From Mytilus galloprovincialis (Eukaryota > Mollusca > Bivalvia > Mytilida > Mytilidae): DNA of 64,000 bases. Location: NCBI RefSeq assembly GCF_965363235.1, contig NC_134841.1, positions 52,721,078 through 52,785,077 of the forward strand, read 5' to 3'. The position numbers and the translations under genes were made by a program. The notes under the pieces were generated by a model. That model was not told the DNA's origin, ran no database searches, and worked only from the letters and a program-made list of their open reading frames with translations. This document shows, one piece after another, positions 1-11,916 of the stretch (position 1 is the stretch's first letter; the number at the start of each line of letters is the position of its first letter).

Positions 1-884
1 AACCATTCTGTGATTGACGGATGCAATTTTCACAAATTTGAACTGACAAAATACAATTTTATAAATTTATAAAAGTTTGAATGACATTTTATTGATATCA
101 TCAGAAACTATTAGGATAATAGTGAGTACATGTTTAACACATGTCCGTTAAATTAAGATATATGATTGCATTTGACATTTATCAAGCAGAGACCAAATAG
201 CAAGGATGTTAGCAACTAAAGATCAAAACGGTCGTCAACAGTGAGCAAAATCTATACAGTATAGTATTAGCTGAGTAAGTCCCCAACATGACAAAAAAAT
301 GAAACAATTCATACCAAACTCCAAGGCTTGAGATATGATCAAATAAAAACAAAAAAACAAATATGATATATAACAGCAAACAATGACTTTTTCCATCGTT
401 TCATGCCAACAAAGACTGGTAGTTTAAAAGATATATGTCAACATGTCACTTTAAATCAAAGAAAAGAAATTTTATATGCATCATTATTGTATTATGCTCA
501 GTTAATTATTCTTTTGCATTAAATATTGTTTCAATTATTTTTTATATGGATTTTCCAATCGCAGCCAGCAGAGCAATTCAATGGAAGATGATTAAAGAAA
601 TCTTCAACCAAGTCAGGAATTAGTCTGCAGCTTTACCTAGAAAATAAGAAAGGCAAGTTTATTTAAGCCAAACAATGTCTATACATTCTTCAGTAATATT
701 TGATAAAAAGTGAATTTTAGAAACAAAACTTTAATTTCTGGATGCAAAACACTGATCAGAATTATTTTACCAGTTAGATATTTAAAGATACATGTACCAG
801 GTGTATTAACAAGATTTTCTATTAAAATTGCAACAGTAAATTCTGAGATTGGAAATTCCAAGGGGAGACAATTTCAAACAAGAT

Positions 885-1860
885 TTGTTAATTCAATGGG
901 AGATAACTCTGTAAAATATGCAGATCTTTGGGCATTTAAAATACAAATCATTATTATTTTACAAAGGAGTAGGGGCAATAAGACTCCTATTTGGTATAAT
1001 TTTATCATACATATTCTTCGATTACTGAAAACTTGACTTAGATACAAGGTATTCAGAAAAACAAAACAAATGTGACATTGAACAAGTTACCATGGCAAAA
1101 AAGCATGACTGAATTTGCATATTTTGTTAAATTTTGTGATTTTCCTTGTTTTTCATCAAATTTTAAGTATGTTTTTGATTGAAAAAGTATGTGCCCACCT
1201 AAGAAACATCTTCATATTTGTGAGATTATGTCAACAGTTATAATAAAGCTTCTGTTAAATTATTTAGTAGTTTCTTGGCTGGGCAAGATGTTTCAAAAAT
1301 GAAACTAAAGGTGGAAAACTGCATAAATTCTGTATTTTTCATCGTTTTTGTGAAAACAGTACTTTTTTTTTTTTTACTTAATTGTGACGTCATCAGATAA
1401 AAATCTTGTTGTTTTTCATTTATATTTCTTAACCCCATACATTTCTAAACACTTAGTACCAATTTGAAATAGTTTTATTTTCTTGGGCCAAAACCAGGTC
1501 CTAAAAAATGCCCCTACTTCTTTTAAAGGGTTGATATAATACTATTGTTAACATGTAGTAAGAAATCAAAACAATATTTAGTAAATGTTATGTTGAAAAA
1601 GAAACCTGGATGTAAAAATATAGGATGTATCCGTTTTAATTCTTTTTAGGTTCTTTCTGTGACATGTTTTCATGGTGTGGGAATAAGACTTGGTGGTTAT
1701 AAGATAGATAAAACAAAAGTAAGTATCAGTATTTTATTTCAATTTTGAAGAAAAAAAATTGTTTATAAAAATTCTTTTGAAATTTTGCTCTAGGTTTATA
1801 AGAGCTGGTCAGAAGTCTTATATCATTTATCAGGATATCATTATATAATTTAATTTTGGA
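885..1860 (+). repeat. Tandem segmental duplication, copy 1
   Basis: Parts of this stretch recur in the same order at about 3415-3850. Shared blocks are the GAGATAACTCT-TAAAAT-TGCAGA block (about 896 and 3428), the approach to the exon (TGTATCC-TTTTAATTC), the exon itself, and the downstream intron (GCTCTAGG-TTATAAGAG-TGGTCAG). The unmatched part between blocks is longer in this copy. The order and local spacing indicate duplication of part of a gene rather than a dispersed repeat. Confidence 0.55.
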
Positions 1861-4800
1861 TGTAACGCGTCTTCTGATTGGCTGACGTCATTTTGTTATG
1901 AGCCCATAGACATAATTTAGTTATGTGACCGTGACGTCATCAACGTTTTTTCATGGTTTTCTACGGTTTAAAATGGAATTTAGGATTAAATTATAAGAAA
2001 TGACTGTAATATTTTTTCTGTCTATTCGAAATAACATAAAAAATGTGGTGCACACTGTTAAATAACCGGCTACGCTGACTTTTATGGTATATAGAAATTA
2101 AGAGACATGATTACTAATGAGATATTTATCAACCAGAGACCATATGGTAAGGATTTAAGGAACTAAAGATTACTTTAAGGCATTCACCAATGATCAAAGG
2201 TCAAGGATCAGTAAATGACTAGTTCAAAGAATTCTTTTAGAACTCAATAAGATATTGAAAATAAAGATCAGAAAATGTAAAAAGTTTCTCTTCATCAGTT
2301 TTTATATCTAAATCTTCTTCACTTCCGGTGATTATTGATTTATAGTCTTCGTACATTATTGTTTGGTTCTTCCAGTACTTGTCTAGTCTATTCTTAAATG
2401 TATTTGTGGTTGGCGATGTCACTATAATTTTGGGTAGTGTATTTCATGTTCTCACCACTCGTAGAGCAAAAGCATTCCTCCTTAATTCTGTTGTTGCTCT
2501 CTGTGGAAATATTTTCAGACTGTTGCCGCGTACCCCTGTTCATGTAGTGTAATCATATCCTTCCATAATTTAATAAATTGTGCCGCCTCTTTGTCATATT
2601 TTCCGTTCAGTATTTTATATAATTCAATCATGTCACCTCGGACCCGTCTAAAATTTAGAGATGGTACATTCTCAATCATGTCAATATATTTTATTTTATA
2701 TGGATGCCATACTGAGCTTGCAAACCTTTTAATGTGTTCTTACGAGTGTCTTGTATAGTGGTACACAAGTATCTGTATTTAAATATTGGAAAGTCCTTCT
2801 CAGTAGTGCAAACATGGAATTTACTTTATTAACTTTTCTCACTTATATGTTTTTCGAAATTTAATTCAGAGTCAATAATTACTCCAATGTCTTTTTCTTC
2901 AGTAACTTTTTAGAGCCTTTGTTTGTCTTGTATGATTTTTAATTTTAGTTTCTTGTGTATAATTAGGTGTTCAGTATGACATCCATTATCACTGAACTGG
3001 TATAGATATTTGTTTAGGGGCCAGTTGAAGGACGCCTCCGGGTGTGGGAGTTTCTTAATGCATTAAAGACCTATTGGTGACCTTCTGCTGTTGTCTGTTC
3101 TATGATGGGGTTGTTGTCTCTTTGACACATTCCCCGTTTCCATTTTCAATTTTATATTACAATTTCCTTTGAGGAGAAAACCATACAAATCAATATTTTT
3201 TTAAGGATCCACTAAATGTTATTTTATTAGGGGTATATTCCATTTTTAACTTAAACAATATACTATTTATACATGAATCTATATAAAGATTTGTGTTCTA
3301 TTTTTAATTTCGAAACTTTGCTCAAAATTGCGGACGTGAAAGAAAACACCTTTACAAAAAACAAAAACATGGAATGCCAAATGTAGGGACGGTGACGGAC
3401 AAACTGAAAAGTTTTCTTCATTCAAAGAGAGATAACTCTATAAAATGTGCAGAAGATATTTGTGCAGTTAAAATTCAAATCAATGACCTTTCAATTATTT
3501 TATGTTTTCCATCTTTAATATTTATTTTACAAACAGGTGTTGATGTTACACTTTTGTGTACATTTATTTTGTTAATTTTATATTGGCAGAAATGGATTTG
3601 TAAAATATATAATGTATCCATTTTAATTCCTTTACAGGTTCTTTCTGTGAGATGTTTTCATGGTGTTGGCAAAAGACTTGGTGGTCTAATACAGATAATA
3701 CAAAGGTGAGTACTATAATGTTTTTCCTGTTTTAAAAAAAATATATCAAATGTTTTATAGAATTTCTTTGGAAATATTGCTCTAGGATTATAAGAGATGG
3801 TCAGCAGTCTACTCTCATATATCAGTACCATTATATGAGTAATTTAAAGGATATGATTTAATTGCTCAAATAATTGCTGTGTTGCTCAATATCTGTCTTA
3901 TTATTATAAAGGTAGAATCATGGTAAATACCACCATCTCGGATTGTACTATCTCAGTACACAATCAGTCTAGTTAATTGCTCAAATCTGCAACTTTGTAG
4001 ACAGATGTGCAATTGTATTGGTCTATTTATATATTTAACTTGCTGATTTATTGCATTATCCAAAATATTTCAACAAATACCAACAACTACCAAAGATTTT
4101 TTTTATTTTTCAACTAAGTAAATTAAGGGGAGATAACTCTTTTAGTAAAATAATGAACTAGACTGATAGTTTTTTTTAATTTTTACTTGTAGCAAAAAAA
4201 AAAGTCCAGTGACACCATTTTTTTCTTTCTGAAAACTTATAATAAAATCCTATCTTCTCACAATTTATTTCAAAATTCTATTGCATAGATTTCTTTTTAT
4301 GCACAAATTGTGTTTTTTCATGATCATTCTAAGCAATTTTAGACAATTTTCAACAACTCATAGGTTGATAAATAGCTCGATGACCCACCCTTTGTCATTG
4401 TATTTTGAAAAGGGGATAGATAAATCTTCATTTTGCCAAAGTATAAGAAAATTCTATCTTAGGAAACATATACCCATGATCTACCTTAAACAAAATTAAT
4501 TTTTGATGATGAAGCATTTTATATTTCAGGTTAGCATCACAGCATGTACATTAGAATTTAGGCTGGGTATGGCCATTGGAGCTGACCTTTATGGTGAGAA
4601 TCAGTAGATAGATTTATGAACAATAGAAAAATTAAGAGATGTGGTGTGATTGCCAATGCAATGAGACAATTGACTCATATGAAAGGCATTTTAGCAACTC
4701 ATATCACTTTAACACCTTCAACAATGAGCCAAATGAAAAAATGTGAAGCATTCAAGGGTAAAACTAAAATGGCCTGATGAAGGAAAAATCAATTATAAAG

Positions 4801-5063
4801 AAAACAAACGACAAAAAGATATCAAATAAAGTTTTGTTCATCCTATTTTGCTAATAAAGACTGGTATTTTAAAAGTAAATAATGTCACCAAATCATTTAA
4901 AAAAAGTAAAAGAAAAGTTACATGTATTCTTATTGTTATGCCCAGTTAACTATTCTCTTGCATTAAATGAGTGTTTCAATTATTTTCTTATTTAGTTTTG
5001 ACCGAGATATGTTTAAGAATCTGTAATTTTTCAGGTAACTTCTACTGTGGCTGCATAAAATGA
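1650..5063 (+). CDS. 3' end of an unidentified gene (three in-frame exons)
   Basis: Three segments with good splice borders join into one open frame. Exon 1650-1718 (acceptor TTTTTAG, donor GTAAGT) is 69 nt, exon 4530-4593 (acceptor ATTTCAG, donor GTGAGA) is 64 nt, and the last exon 5035-5063 (acceptor TTTTTCAG) ends in TGA. The translation contains VLSVTCFHGVGIRLGGYKI, then VSITACTLEFRLGMAIGADLY, then GNFYCGCIK and stop. Phases are 0, then 1, and the frame stays open only with this combination. I do not recognise the family. No upstream exon was found in the first 1.6 kb, so the 5' part probably lies before the window. A LINE relic on the other strand (2215-2915) and a duplicated exon (3638-3705) sit in the first intron. 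The exons are short, so chance splicing signals remain possible; RNA data would settle it. Confidence 0.45.
2215..2915 (-). pseudogene. CR1-like LINE reverse transcriptase C-terminus, relic
   Basis: Read on the minus strand, broken frames give the usual end of a CR1/L2-type LINE ORF2. In order: EKDIGVIIDSELNF, KVNKVNSMFALLRRTF, PLYKTLVRTH, FRRVRGDMIELYKILNGKYD, and finally TSPTTNTFKNRLDKYWKNQ. These blocks belong to the region after the RT catalytic core that ends such proteins. Several stops and frame changes make it inactive. The 5' part (endonuclease and the RT YADD region) is absent, as is typical of truncated copies. It lies antisense inside an intron of the unidentified gene. Confidence 0.8.
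3015..3150 (-). repeat. Dispersed repeat fragment (GGGAATGTGTCAAAGAGAC family)
   Basis: Minus strand reads GGGGAATGTGTCAAAGAGAC followed by a CAACAACC block. The same block is on the plus strand at about 38,395-38,450. No coding content. The flanks are AT-rich and unremarkable. Confidence 0.5.
3415..3850 (+). repeat. Tandem segmental duplication, copy 2
   Basis: Counterpart of 885-1860, more compact, carrying the 68-nt exon copy. A further shared block (AAAGACTGGTA-TTTAAAAG ... CAGTTAA-TATTC) lies at about 410-550 and again at about 4857-5000, just before the terminal exon. This suggests the repeated unit ran past this exon to the 3' end of the gene, and that more than one round of duplication occurred. 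Confidence 0.5.
3638..3705 (+). pseudogene. Decayed duplicate of the 1650-1718 exon
   Basis: This segment repeats the 1650-1718 exon, including its acceptor (TTTACAG) and donor (GTGAG), and reads VLSVRCFHGVGKRLGG before diverging. It is 68 nt against 69 in the upstream copy, because one base is missing near the 3' end. Spliced to the exon at 4530 it shifts the frame and meets a stop after a few codons, while the 1650 copy stays in frame. It is therefore either a dead duplicate exon or belongs to a second, tandem gene copy whose other exons are gone. The flanking intron sequence is duplicated as well. Confidence 0.45.
4215..4500 (+). repeat. Dispersed repeat, partner inverted at 55.1 kb
   Basis: This segment reappears as its reverse complement at about 55,120-55,375. 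Shared blocks include CCTATCTTCTCACAATTTAT, the CAACAACTCAT/ATGAGTCGTTG block, and the TTTGCCAAAGTATAAGAAAA block. The two copies lie in introns of different genes. No terminal inverted repeats or coding content were seen. Confidence 0.6.
4640..4860 (+). repeat. GATGTGGTATGATTGCC-family dispersed repeat, diverged
   Basis: Diverged copy of the most abundant repeat in the window: GATGTGGTGTGATTGCCAAT, then AATGAGACAATTG, then CTTCAACAATGAGC. Lies in the intron before the last exon of the unidentified gene. Confidence 0.55.
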
Positions 5064-5814
5064 TCGTGTGGGATAACTGTAAAAGAATGTATACTTCATT
5101 CACACATTTGTGTATGTTTGAGAAGATTATTGAAAATCCACAACGAAATTGTCAGTGCCATATAGTTTTACCCTTGTTTTCATATAGTAACATTTCTGAA
5201 ACCTACATAAAAAGTTCCAAATATTTGAATGTAGGTCGGATGTAAGTGTAAATGAACGAATTATGCGGCGAATATGGGTCACTCACTCTAATATATGTTT
5301 TGCTTTAATATATTTTTTTGCATATGATCATGCATGATCATCAGTTGTTTTTGTTTAAAATAATTATACATCTTTTTTACTGTCTTCTTGAGACATTCTT
5401 TAGAGTATTAGAATTTGGACACTGAGGTATCCAACTTTTTTGCAACTACACAAATTCAGTTTTTAAAAAAGTTAGTTTGACTAATTTCAATCATTTTAGC
5501 TAGCTGTTCTGGCCAGCAGGATTGTAGAAGTCATTATTTGGTAAAAGCTAATTTTTATGATTTCCTTTATGTATATATACTTATGCTGATTTGTATTCAT
5601 GTTTATTGTTTTAATAATTGTATTTTCACACGTTTGGAAGCGGGGAATATTGTATTGTCGTTACATTTTCATAAATATTTATAAGGCATAACAAAATTGA
5701 CCAATCAGGAATTTGAATTTTGTGTTCAGATATATTGGTGTTTTTCAAGCGTTTCACTTTCTAGCCGTTTTTCAACATAGTAACATCTATTTTATATGAT
5801 ATTGACTTCTTAGT

Positions 5815-6804
5815 GACCATTGGGCACTTTACCCATTAGCATTAAATGTTATCAACTTATGTATAAATACTATGTGCGTCTCAGTGATATTGGTGAACGG
5901 TCTGGTGGTCCGCATGAAATTCTCAAGGCTGCTTTTGAAGTGGACAAAACTCTTACAAATAGAGAAAATTCATGGTCTAATAAACTATCTGAATTAATGA
6001 AATATATTGGAATACCCTTAAACAAGCATTGTAATAGTAATTTTAAACAGAAACTAGAAGATTTCTACAAAAATAAAATTATATTTGAACTATCTAAGAT
6101 AAAAGATTGAAACTGTGGTAAACTTTTATTTTTTAGTAAAATTTATACTAAACTTAAACAACAAGAATATTTTAACTTTAATATTCCTAAATACCTTAGA
6201 AAAAAACTCACTAAATTAAGAATAAGTGCACACTCATTAGCATTAGAAACTGGTAGGTATGCAAGACCAAAAATACCTTCTAATGAGAGATTTTGTAAAT
6301 TTTGCACAAGAAAAATTGAAAATGAGATACATTTCTTGATTGAATGTCCGCAATAAAACAAAATTAGATCTAAATATACAAAATTGATGATATTAATTCA
6401 AATAATTTGGATGAAAATTTTACCAAAACATGCAAAATGTTAAATCCTATGTCTGAAAAAGAATTGAAATGTATTTGTATTTATATTGAAGAAGCTCTTG
6501 ATTTGAGAGACCACCATACTGTTTCATCAGTTAATAATCTTTTACAGTAGTTCGTGCATATACATATATATCTTATATTGTGTGTTTTAAGTAAATTATG
6601 AAAATCTAGAATAATACTGATGTATAAGTTTATCATGGTATCAATATCAGTTTATAATGTAATGACATACATAGAATTGGCTCATGACTTGTTATATGAA
6701 TCTTTATTTCATTTATATGTTGTTTTGATATTATAATTGTCTGTATTTGGATCACACCTCTATTGTGCGCTTTCCAATAAAATATTGAATTGAATTGAAT
6801 TGAA
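5815..6804 (+). pseudogene. 5'-truncated LINE with GAATT tail
   Basis: The plus strand holds the C-terminal end of a LINE ORF2. Frame 5820-6110 reads LPISIKCYQLMYKYYVRL and later NSNFKQKLEDFYKNKI. After a stop and frame change come LRISAHSLALETGRYARPKI and the closing zinc-knuckle-like block RFCKFCTRKIENEIHFLIECP. A noncoding 3' part follows, ending TTTCCAATAAAATATTGAAT and a run of GAATT repeats, the usual microsatellite-like LINE tail. Stops and a frameshift mean it is dead. The clade was not determined. Confidence 0.8.
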
Positions 6805-6934
6805 TTTTATTATTGCTGATTTCCTAATTGTGGTCCGACACTTTTATTTTCCAATAAAATATTGAATTGAATTGAATTGAATTGAATTGAATTTTATTAT
6901 TGCTGATTTCCTAATTGTGGTCCCACACTTTTAT
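6771..6934 (+). repeat. Tandem duplication of LINE tail plus flank
   Basis: Unit 1 (6771-6847) and unit 2 (6848-6934) both start TTTCCAATAAAATATTGAA, run through GAATT repeats, and end in a shared flank of about 43 bp (TTTTATTATTGCTGATTTCC ... ACACTTTTA) with one G/C difference. Unit 2 has about two more GAATT repeats. Either the tail and flank were duplicated in place, or a second, extremely short LINE copy inserted and made a 43-bp target duplication. Confidence 0.75.
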
Positions 6935-7369
6935 CCTAATATACATGTAGGCTCAAGCATTGGTTACGGGATACAGGTTTCCATTCATATTCATACCGGT
7001 AAATAATGATTGTTGGTTTTTCTTGGACTTCCTTGACTATCTATGAAGGTTGAAAATTCAGAAATATAAGGGAATACACTATTGATACATTGATGCTAGT
7101 ATTTAATACATTGTATATTTAAATATTTGTAAAATGTGTATTCTGCTGGAAATGATTTGAGATAAAAATTAGTAACAGCATCTATCATTAGGGCTGTCAG
7201 CAAAATTACATATGTGTTTTAGTTATATTTAGACATGGAGTATAGGTAATACTCATTTAAATTCTGTGTCCTGACAAGCTGGATTATCAGAATTATAAAT
7301 ATATTTCTTGATTTGTTTAAGCCTAAATATTCTAGGGTTAGAAGTTATAGTAAATATGTATCTGAATGA

Positions 7370-7660
7370 GAAGATGTGGTATGAGTGCCAATGAGACAGC
7401 TCTATATCCAAGTCACAATTTGTAAAAGTAAACCATTTTAGGTCAAAGTACAACTTTTCAACACAGAGCCCTGGATCACACTCAACAGCAACTATAAAGG
7501 ACCCCAAAAATGGCAAGTGTAAAACCATTTAAACAGGAAAACCAACAGTCCAACCCATATAAAAAACGAGAAATTAGAAACACTATAATGAATCATATCA
7601 ACAAACAATGAACATCAGGTTCCTGACTATGGACAGATACAAACAAATGCAGCAGCTTGA
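7370..7660 (+). repeat. GATGTGGTATGA-family dispersed repeat, diverged
   Basis: Begins GATGTGGTATGAGTGCCAAT-GAGACAGCTC and keeps the order of family blocks (CAACTATAAAGGACCCC, GTAAAAC-ATTTAAAC). Diverged from the consensus-like copies at 41 and 47 kb. Confidence 0.6.
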
Positions 7661-7959
7661 AATGTTTGAATAGGCGCATAAAAATTCAGTCAATTTAGAT
7701 TTTTGTAGAGGCTGCATAAACCTAATGACATAGGGATAGTGATCCAGTGGCGGTGGTGTTAGCTCACTTCTTAAAAAGCTTTATATTTAAGAAGGTGGTA
7801 GACATGGATGCTTCATACTATATATAGATGCTTCATGTTACTATGTTTCCATATGTCGTTTGTCAATAGTCCTTGATCTCATTTCCATGGTTCAGTGACT
7901 ACTTTAAAAAAAGATGAGATTAGTATGGTTAATTTCTCTCTTATTATGAGTACATGTAT

Positions 7960-8640
7960 TAGGATAACTGTATGTGGTATGTGGGTACCATGCCCGCCAG
8001 ACAGTTTTCCCCTGACCTCGACCTCATTTCATGGATCAGTGAAGAAGGTTAGGTTTTGGAGGTCAAGTCCAGATGTCAGATACTATAAGCAAAAGGTTTA
8101 TTATATTTGGTGTATGGAATGATTGTAATTATTAAGGTGTGCATATCTAGCCTGACCTTGACCTTATTTTCATGGTCCAGTGGTCAAAGTTAAGTTTTTT
8201 GAGTTTTTGGTCTTTTTTTCTAATACTACATGTATATGCAATAGGTCAACTATATTTGGTGCATAGAAATAATTTATGATATGCATGTTAGTCTCTAAGG
8301 TTTTATTTGACCTTGACCTTATTTTCACAGTTCATTGTTCCCTGTTCAGTTTTGTGTTTGGATATGTTTTTCTTCAACTATAAGCAATAGGTCAACTATG
8401 TTTTAGCTGCCTGGCATGGTTCATCTGACCTTGACCTCATTTTCATGTTTCATTGATCAATACTTAGTTTTCATGGTTAAGTCTGTTTCTTAGAAACTAT
8501 AATTAAGCAATAGGTCAACTATATTATGATATTTAGTGTATTGGATGATTGTGAGGTGTACATGTATTTCTACTTTGGTTTATATGACCTTGACCTCATT
8601 TTCTTGGATCATGTTAAGTTTATGTGATAGTTGTAGTAAA
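7960..8640 (+). repeat. Tandem array of GACCTTGACCTCATTTTCAT units
   Basis: About five diverged units of 130-190 bp, each with a TGACCTTGACCT-ATTTTCATGG block, a following GTCAA-TTAAGTTTT block, and an ATAGGTCAACTATATTTGGT block. Related arrays occur at 23.6, 35.2, 40.0 and 45.7 kb. Apparent open frames here are an effect of the repeat. Confidence 0.7.
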
Positions 8641-8896
8641 GCTTTATATTTTAGACTATCAACATAATATCAATGATTAGTAAAGAAGGCTTTAAAAGTT
8701 AAATTTCTGTGATTGTTGGATGATAATTAGTCCCACTTGACCCAATCCTTTGAAATTGTACACAATATTGTGGATCATCTAATGCAGTTTAAAGGGGCAC
8801 TAGCTACCAGATGTATAAAAAATCTTATATCTTTTTTTTATTTGCTCAATCAATTATGAAATACAAATAGTGAAATAATAATTAGCTTTTAGCAGC

Positions 8897-9425
8897 CAGT
8901 GGCGGATCCAGAAATTTTCATAAGTGGGGGCCCACTGACTGACCTAAGAGGGGACCCGCTCCATTCACGCTTCAGTGATTCCCTATATAAGCAACCAAAT
9001 TTTATCCGCCTCTGGCAGCCAGTATGGTTCAATTTTGTCAAAATTGAAGTTCATATGAATACGGACTCAATGAGGTTGAATTATTTACTTGCAAGTGAAT
9101 AATTCAAAATCAATGGGTTTTTTTCTCACTACTAGTCGTTTAATACATCTCAAATTTTATGCAGTCATATGCTTATCAATGATTTTGTATCCTTTATTAC
9201 TTGACAGAAGCTGAGAAATATGTAACATAAAGAGCTAGAGCCATTTTCCCCTGAATTCTGAATGCCCGCCCCGCCCCACCCCCCTCCCCCCCTTTCGTGG
9301 GAAAAATTTGGTTGATTATATAATGAATCACTGATGCATGACTTGAGTGCCCCCCCCCCCCCTTTTAGGTCAGTCAGCGCCCCCCCCCCCCCCCCCCTTT
9401 AGGAAAAGTTCTGGATCCACCACTG
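8897..9425. mobile_element. Inverted-repeat element, GGCGGATCCAGA ends
   Basis: Left end CAGTGGCGGATCCAGAA and right end TTCTGGATCCACCACTG are inverted copies (16 of 17). Subterminal C-runs (about 9350-9396) and the GTGGGGGCCCACTGACTGACC block are also inverted relative to each other. A shorter relative lies at 22,172-22,332. No transposase; probably non-autonomous, or two inverted copies side by side. Confidence 0.6.
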
Positions 9426-10036
9426 ACCGCTGTTTAACCATACTCTTCAACCAATCATTATTTACAACTTATTGATCGTTCCATATTAAACTAAGACCTG
9501 TATCATAAAATATAGATATTACTAATACATATTGAATCCATTTAAATTTGGTAGGCTTAATTTTATATAATTTAATAATAAATCTTAAACGGATATTTGA
9601 CATTTTGCTCTCTGCTTTAATAGTTCTGCACCAAAACAATGCCATTCTAAGTTTTATAGAGATACACGAAGAACATTTTTACTGAATTGCAAATGAACTT
9701 TCTCAATATTATGTTTATTTTCAACCCCCCAAACCTCTGATAGATATGATTATATAGGTGCGATTACAGCATCGAAAAGTTGGTACTGAATATCAATAGG
9801 TAATAATTTATGTTTTATCTTCCAGTAGAGAGCAAACATTGCTTTTGCTCTTGAAAACTTGTGTTTGATATCCGATGAAAACAGCTCTTTTTAGAGCCAC
9901 GTACGCAATCTTTCAAAAAGAGTCTGACTGGTTGATAAAAATAACACAAAATCAATAAAGAAGAAGTGTTGTTTTTTTCTTTTATTTTTCTCTTCATTTT
10001 AGTTTTCCTAATGTTTGTGAAAATTTCCTGAACAAG

Positions 10037-10051
10037 GTGTGTGTGTGTGTG
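10037..10051. repeat. GT microsatellite
   Basis: About seven GT units. The surrounding 9.43-10.63 kb holds AT-rich DNA in which I see no gene or clear element. Confidence 0.8.
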
Positions 10052-10634
10052 AATTCTTAAAGAATGTCTTTTATTTTGCGCTTAACTGGACTATCAGAAG
10101 GTATAGAACCACTCAGAATTTGGATTCGGTGACAAAAAAAAAAACGTATAAGAAAGAAGTAAGTTGCAATAACTTGTTTCCCAATCCACTATGAATAGAT
10201 ATGTTTAATCTAAAACAAATTAGTTACTAAGAATAGGTATAAATATTGAACTATGTAGAATATATTTTAGTTATCAAGGTATCCAATGAAAAGGTGGAAG
10301 ACTGTGGATCCTTGTAGAACACATATTGACTGATAATTCTAAATGATACAAAAATGTATGAATGAATTCGAAAATTGATCATGAGTGCATATTTTGCCTG
10401 TTTCTCGGATATAAAGTACCTGGTTTGGTGTATCCAAAGTTGCGTTAACCAGTACGGTACGATCTGATGTTTACTGCAAATACTCTTATTAAGATCTTTT
10501 GTGTCTACTGTTTTGTGATTTTGGTAGATTTTTTTTTTGGGGGGGGAGGGGTACAGGTTGTTCAACTTCTTATATTTCACTGTTACATCACTGTCCAAGC
10601 TTCGTGTAGAGTTGAGCGCTCAGTGAAACATGTT

Positions 10635-10975
10635 GTTTTGGTGTTAAACATGCAACTGTCCCAGGTTAGGGGGGAATAGGGATTCCGCTTAACCTCACCA
10701 CATTCTGTACGTATGGACCTGTCCAAGTCAGGAGCCTGTAATTCTGTTGTTGTCGTTTGTTGCTATTTTATATATTTGTTTTTCGTTCGGCATTTTTTGT
10801 ACAATTAATTCGGCCGTTAGTTTTCTCGTTTGGATTGTTTTACATTAGTGAAATCGGGGCCGTTTATAACTAACTATGCGGTATGGGATTTGCTTATTGT
10901 TGAAGGCCGTACGGTGACCTTTAGCTGTTATTTTTGGTCTCATTGGATAGTTGTCTCAAAATGGACAGATTATAC
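10635..10975 (-). repeat. GATGTGGTATGA-family repeat, minus strand
   Basis: Minus-strand copy. On the plus strand it reads CTGTCCCAGGTTAGGGG, CCACATTCTGTACGTATGG, TCAGGAGCCTGTAATTC, GCCGTTAGTTTTCTCGTTTG, TGCGGTATGGGATTTGC, GCCGTACGGTGACC and TTGTCTCA. These are the complements of the blocks in the 46.9-kb copy. 10.98-11.91 kb after it has no recognisable gene. Confidence 0.8.
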
Positions 10976-11916
10976 TTTTTTTCTCTCAAATTAATACCTT
11001 TTCACAGATCGTGATACATTTTTAGTCAATGGAAAATAAAATTATATATAACGCCGATAACGTTGACGTTCCGTGCAAAAATCGTTCAATTTGGACGTGG
11101 TAACATTTTGGGGAGACACGGAAATCTTGATGGACATTGATGAAAAAAATAGCGTTTCCTTAACATTAAAGGCGTAAACAGATCTTGACAAAAATTACAT
11201 TTCAGTAATAACATTTTTTTCATAGTTCATTTGTCTGTAACAAATTTGAAATACCCTTAATTATCATGATACTGAATAATCTTGAACAATGGCTCTATGG
11301 TAACATTTAAGGGAGACACGGAAATTATTGAAAAAAAAAAAAAATCAGAGAGAAGCTATGTCAAAAATAAAAATATTTTCGTAAAATTCAATAAAATTAC
11401 ATTTTCGTGTAGAGGCGGCGAACCTTTCCTATAATTTATGTGAAAATGTTATAATAGCAAGTGTTTGCTTTCATTTTTGTGTACTTGAATTTTCAAATCT
11501 TACAGCTCTATGAAATTTCGAAAATGGCCGCTAGATTGTGAACAGACTTGATATTAATCATGACCGTTTCACATCATAAATATAATTGTATTATATCCCA
11601 TCTATACAAATTTTATCGAAATCGATTCAGTAGTTTGTATTTATTTCTTCGTTTATATTTGGATGGTTGGTTCTTGTTGTTACGTCTTATTTATTAAAAT
11701 CAGATTTTATTTAATTTCGATTCAAATAAGAAATACAGACAAGTTACTATTTAATAATTCTTAGAATTTGATTTGTTTTCGTCCTACTTATTCATCAAGA
11801 AAATGGTCAAATGAAACATAGACCGAATACCGTGCGTAACGTCCCATCACATCATTGCAGTCCGTATATTGGAATATTGGCAATATATTCACATTTGTTG
11901 TAAGTAATACAGCTTG

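Noticed and set aside
3374..3709. A 111-codon single-exon gene
   Set aside because: The frame runs through intron sequence and the acceptor of the duplicated exon; only the last 22 codons match the other exon copy.
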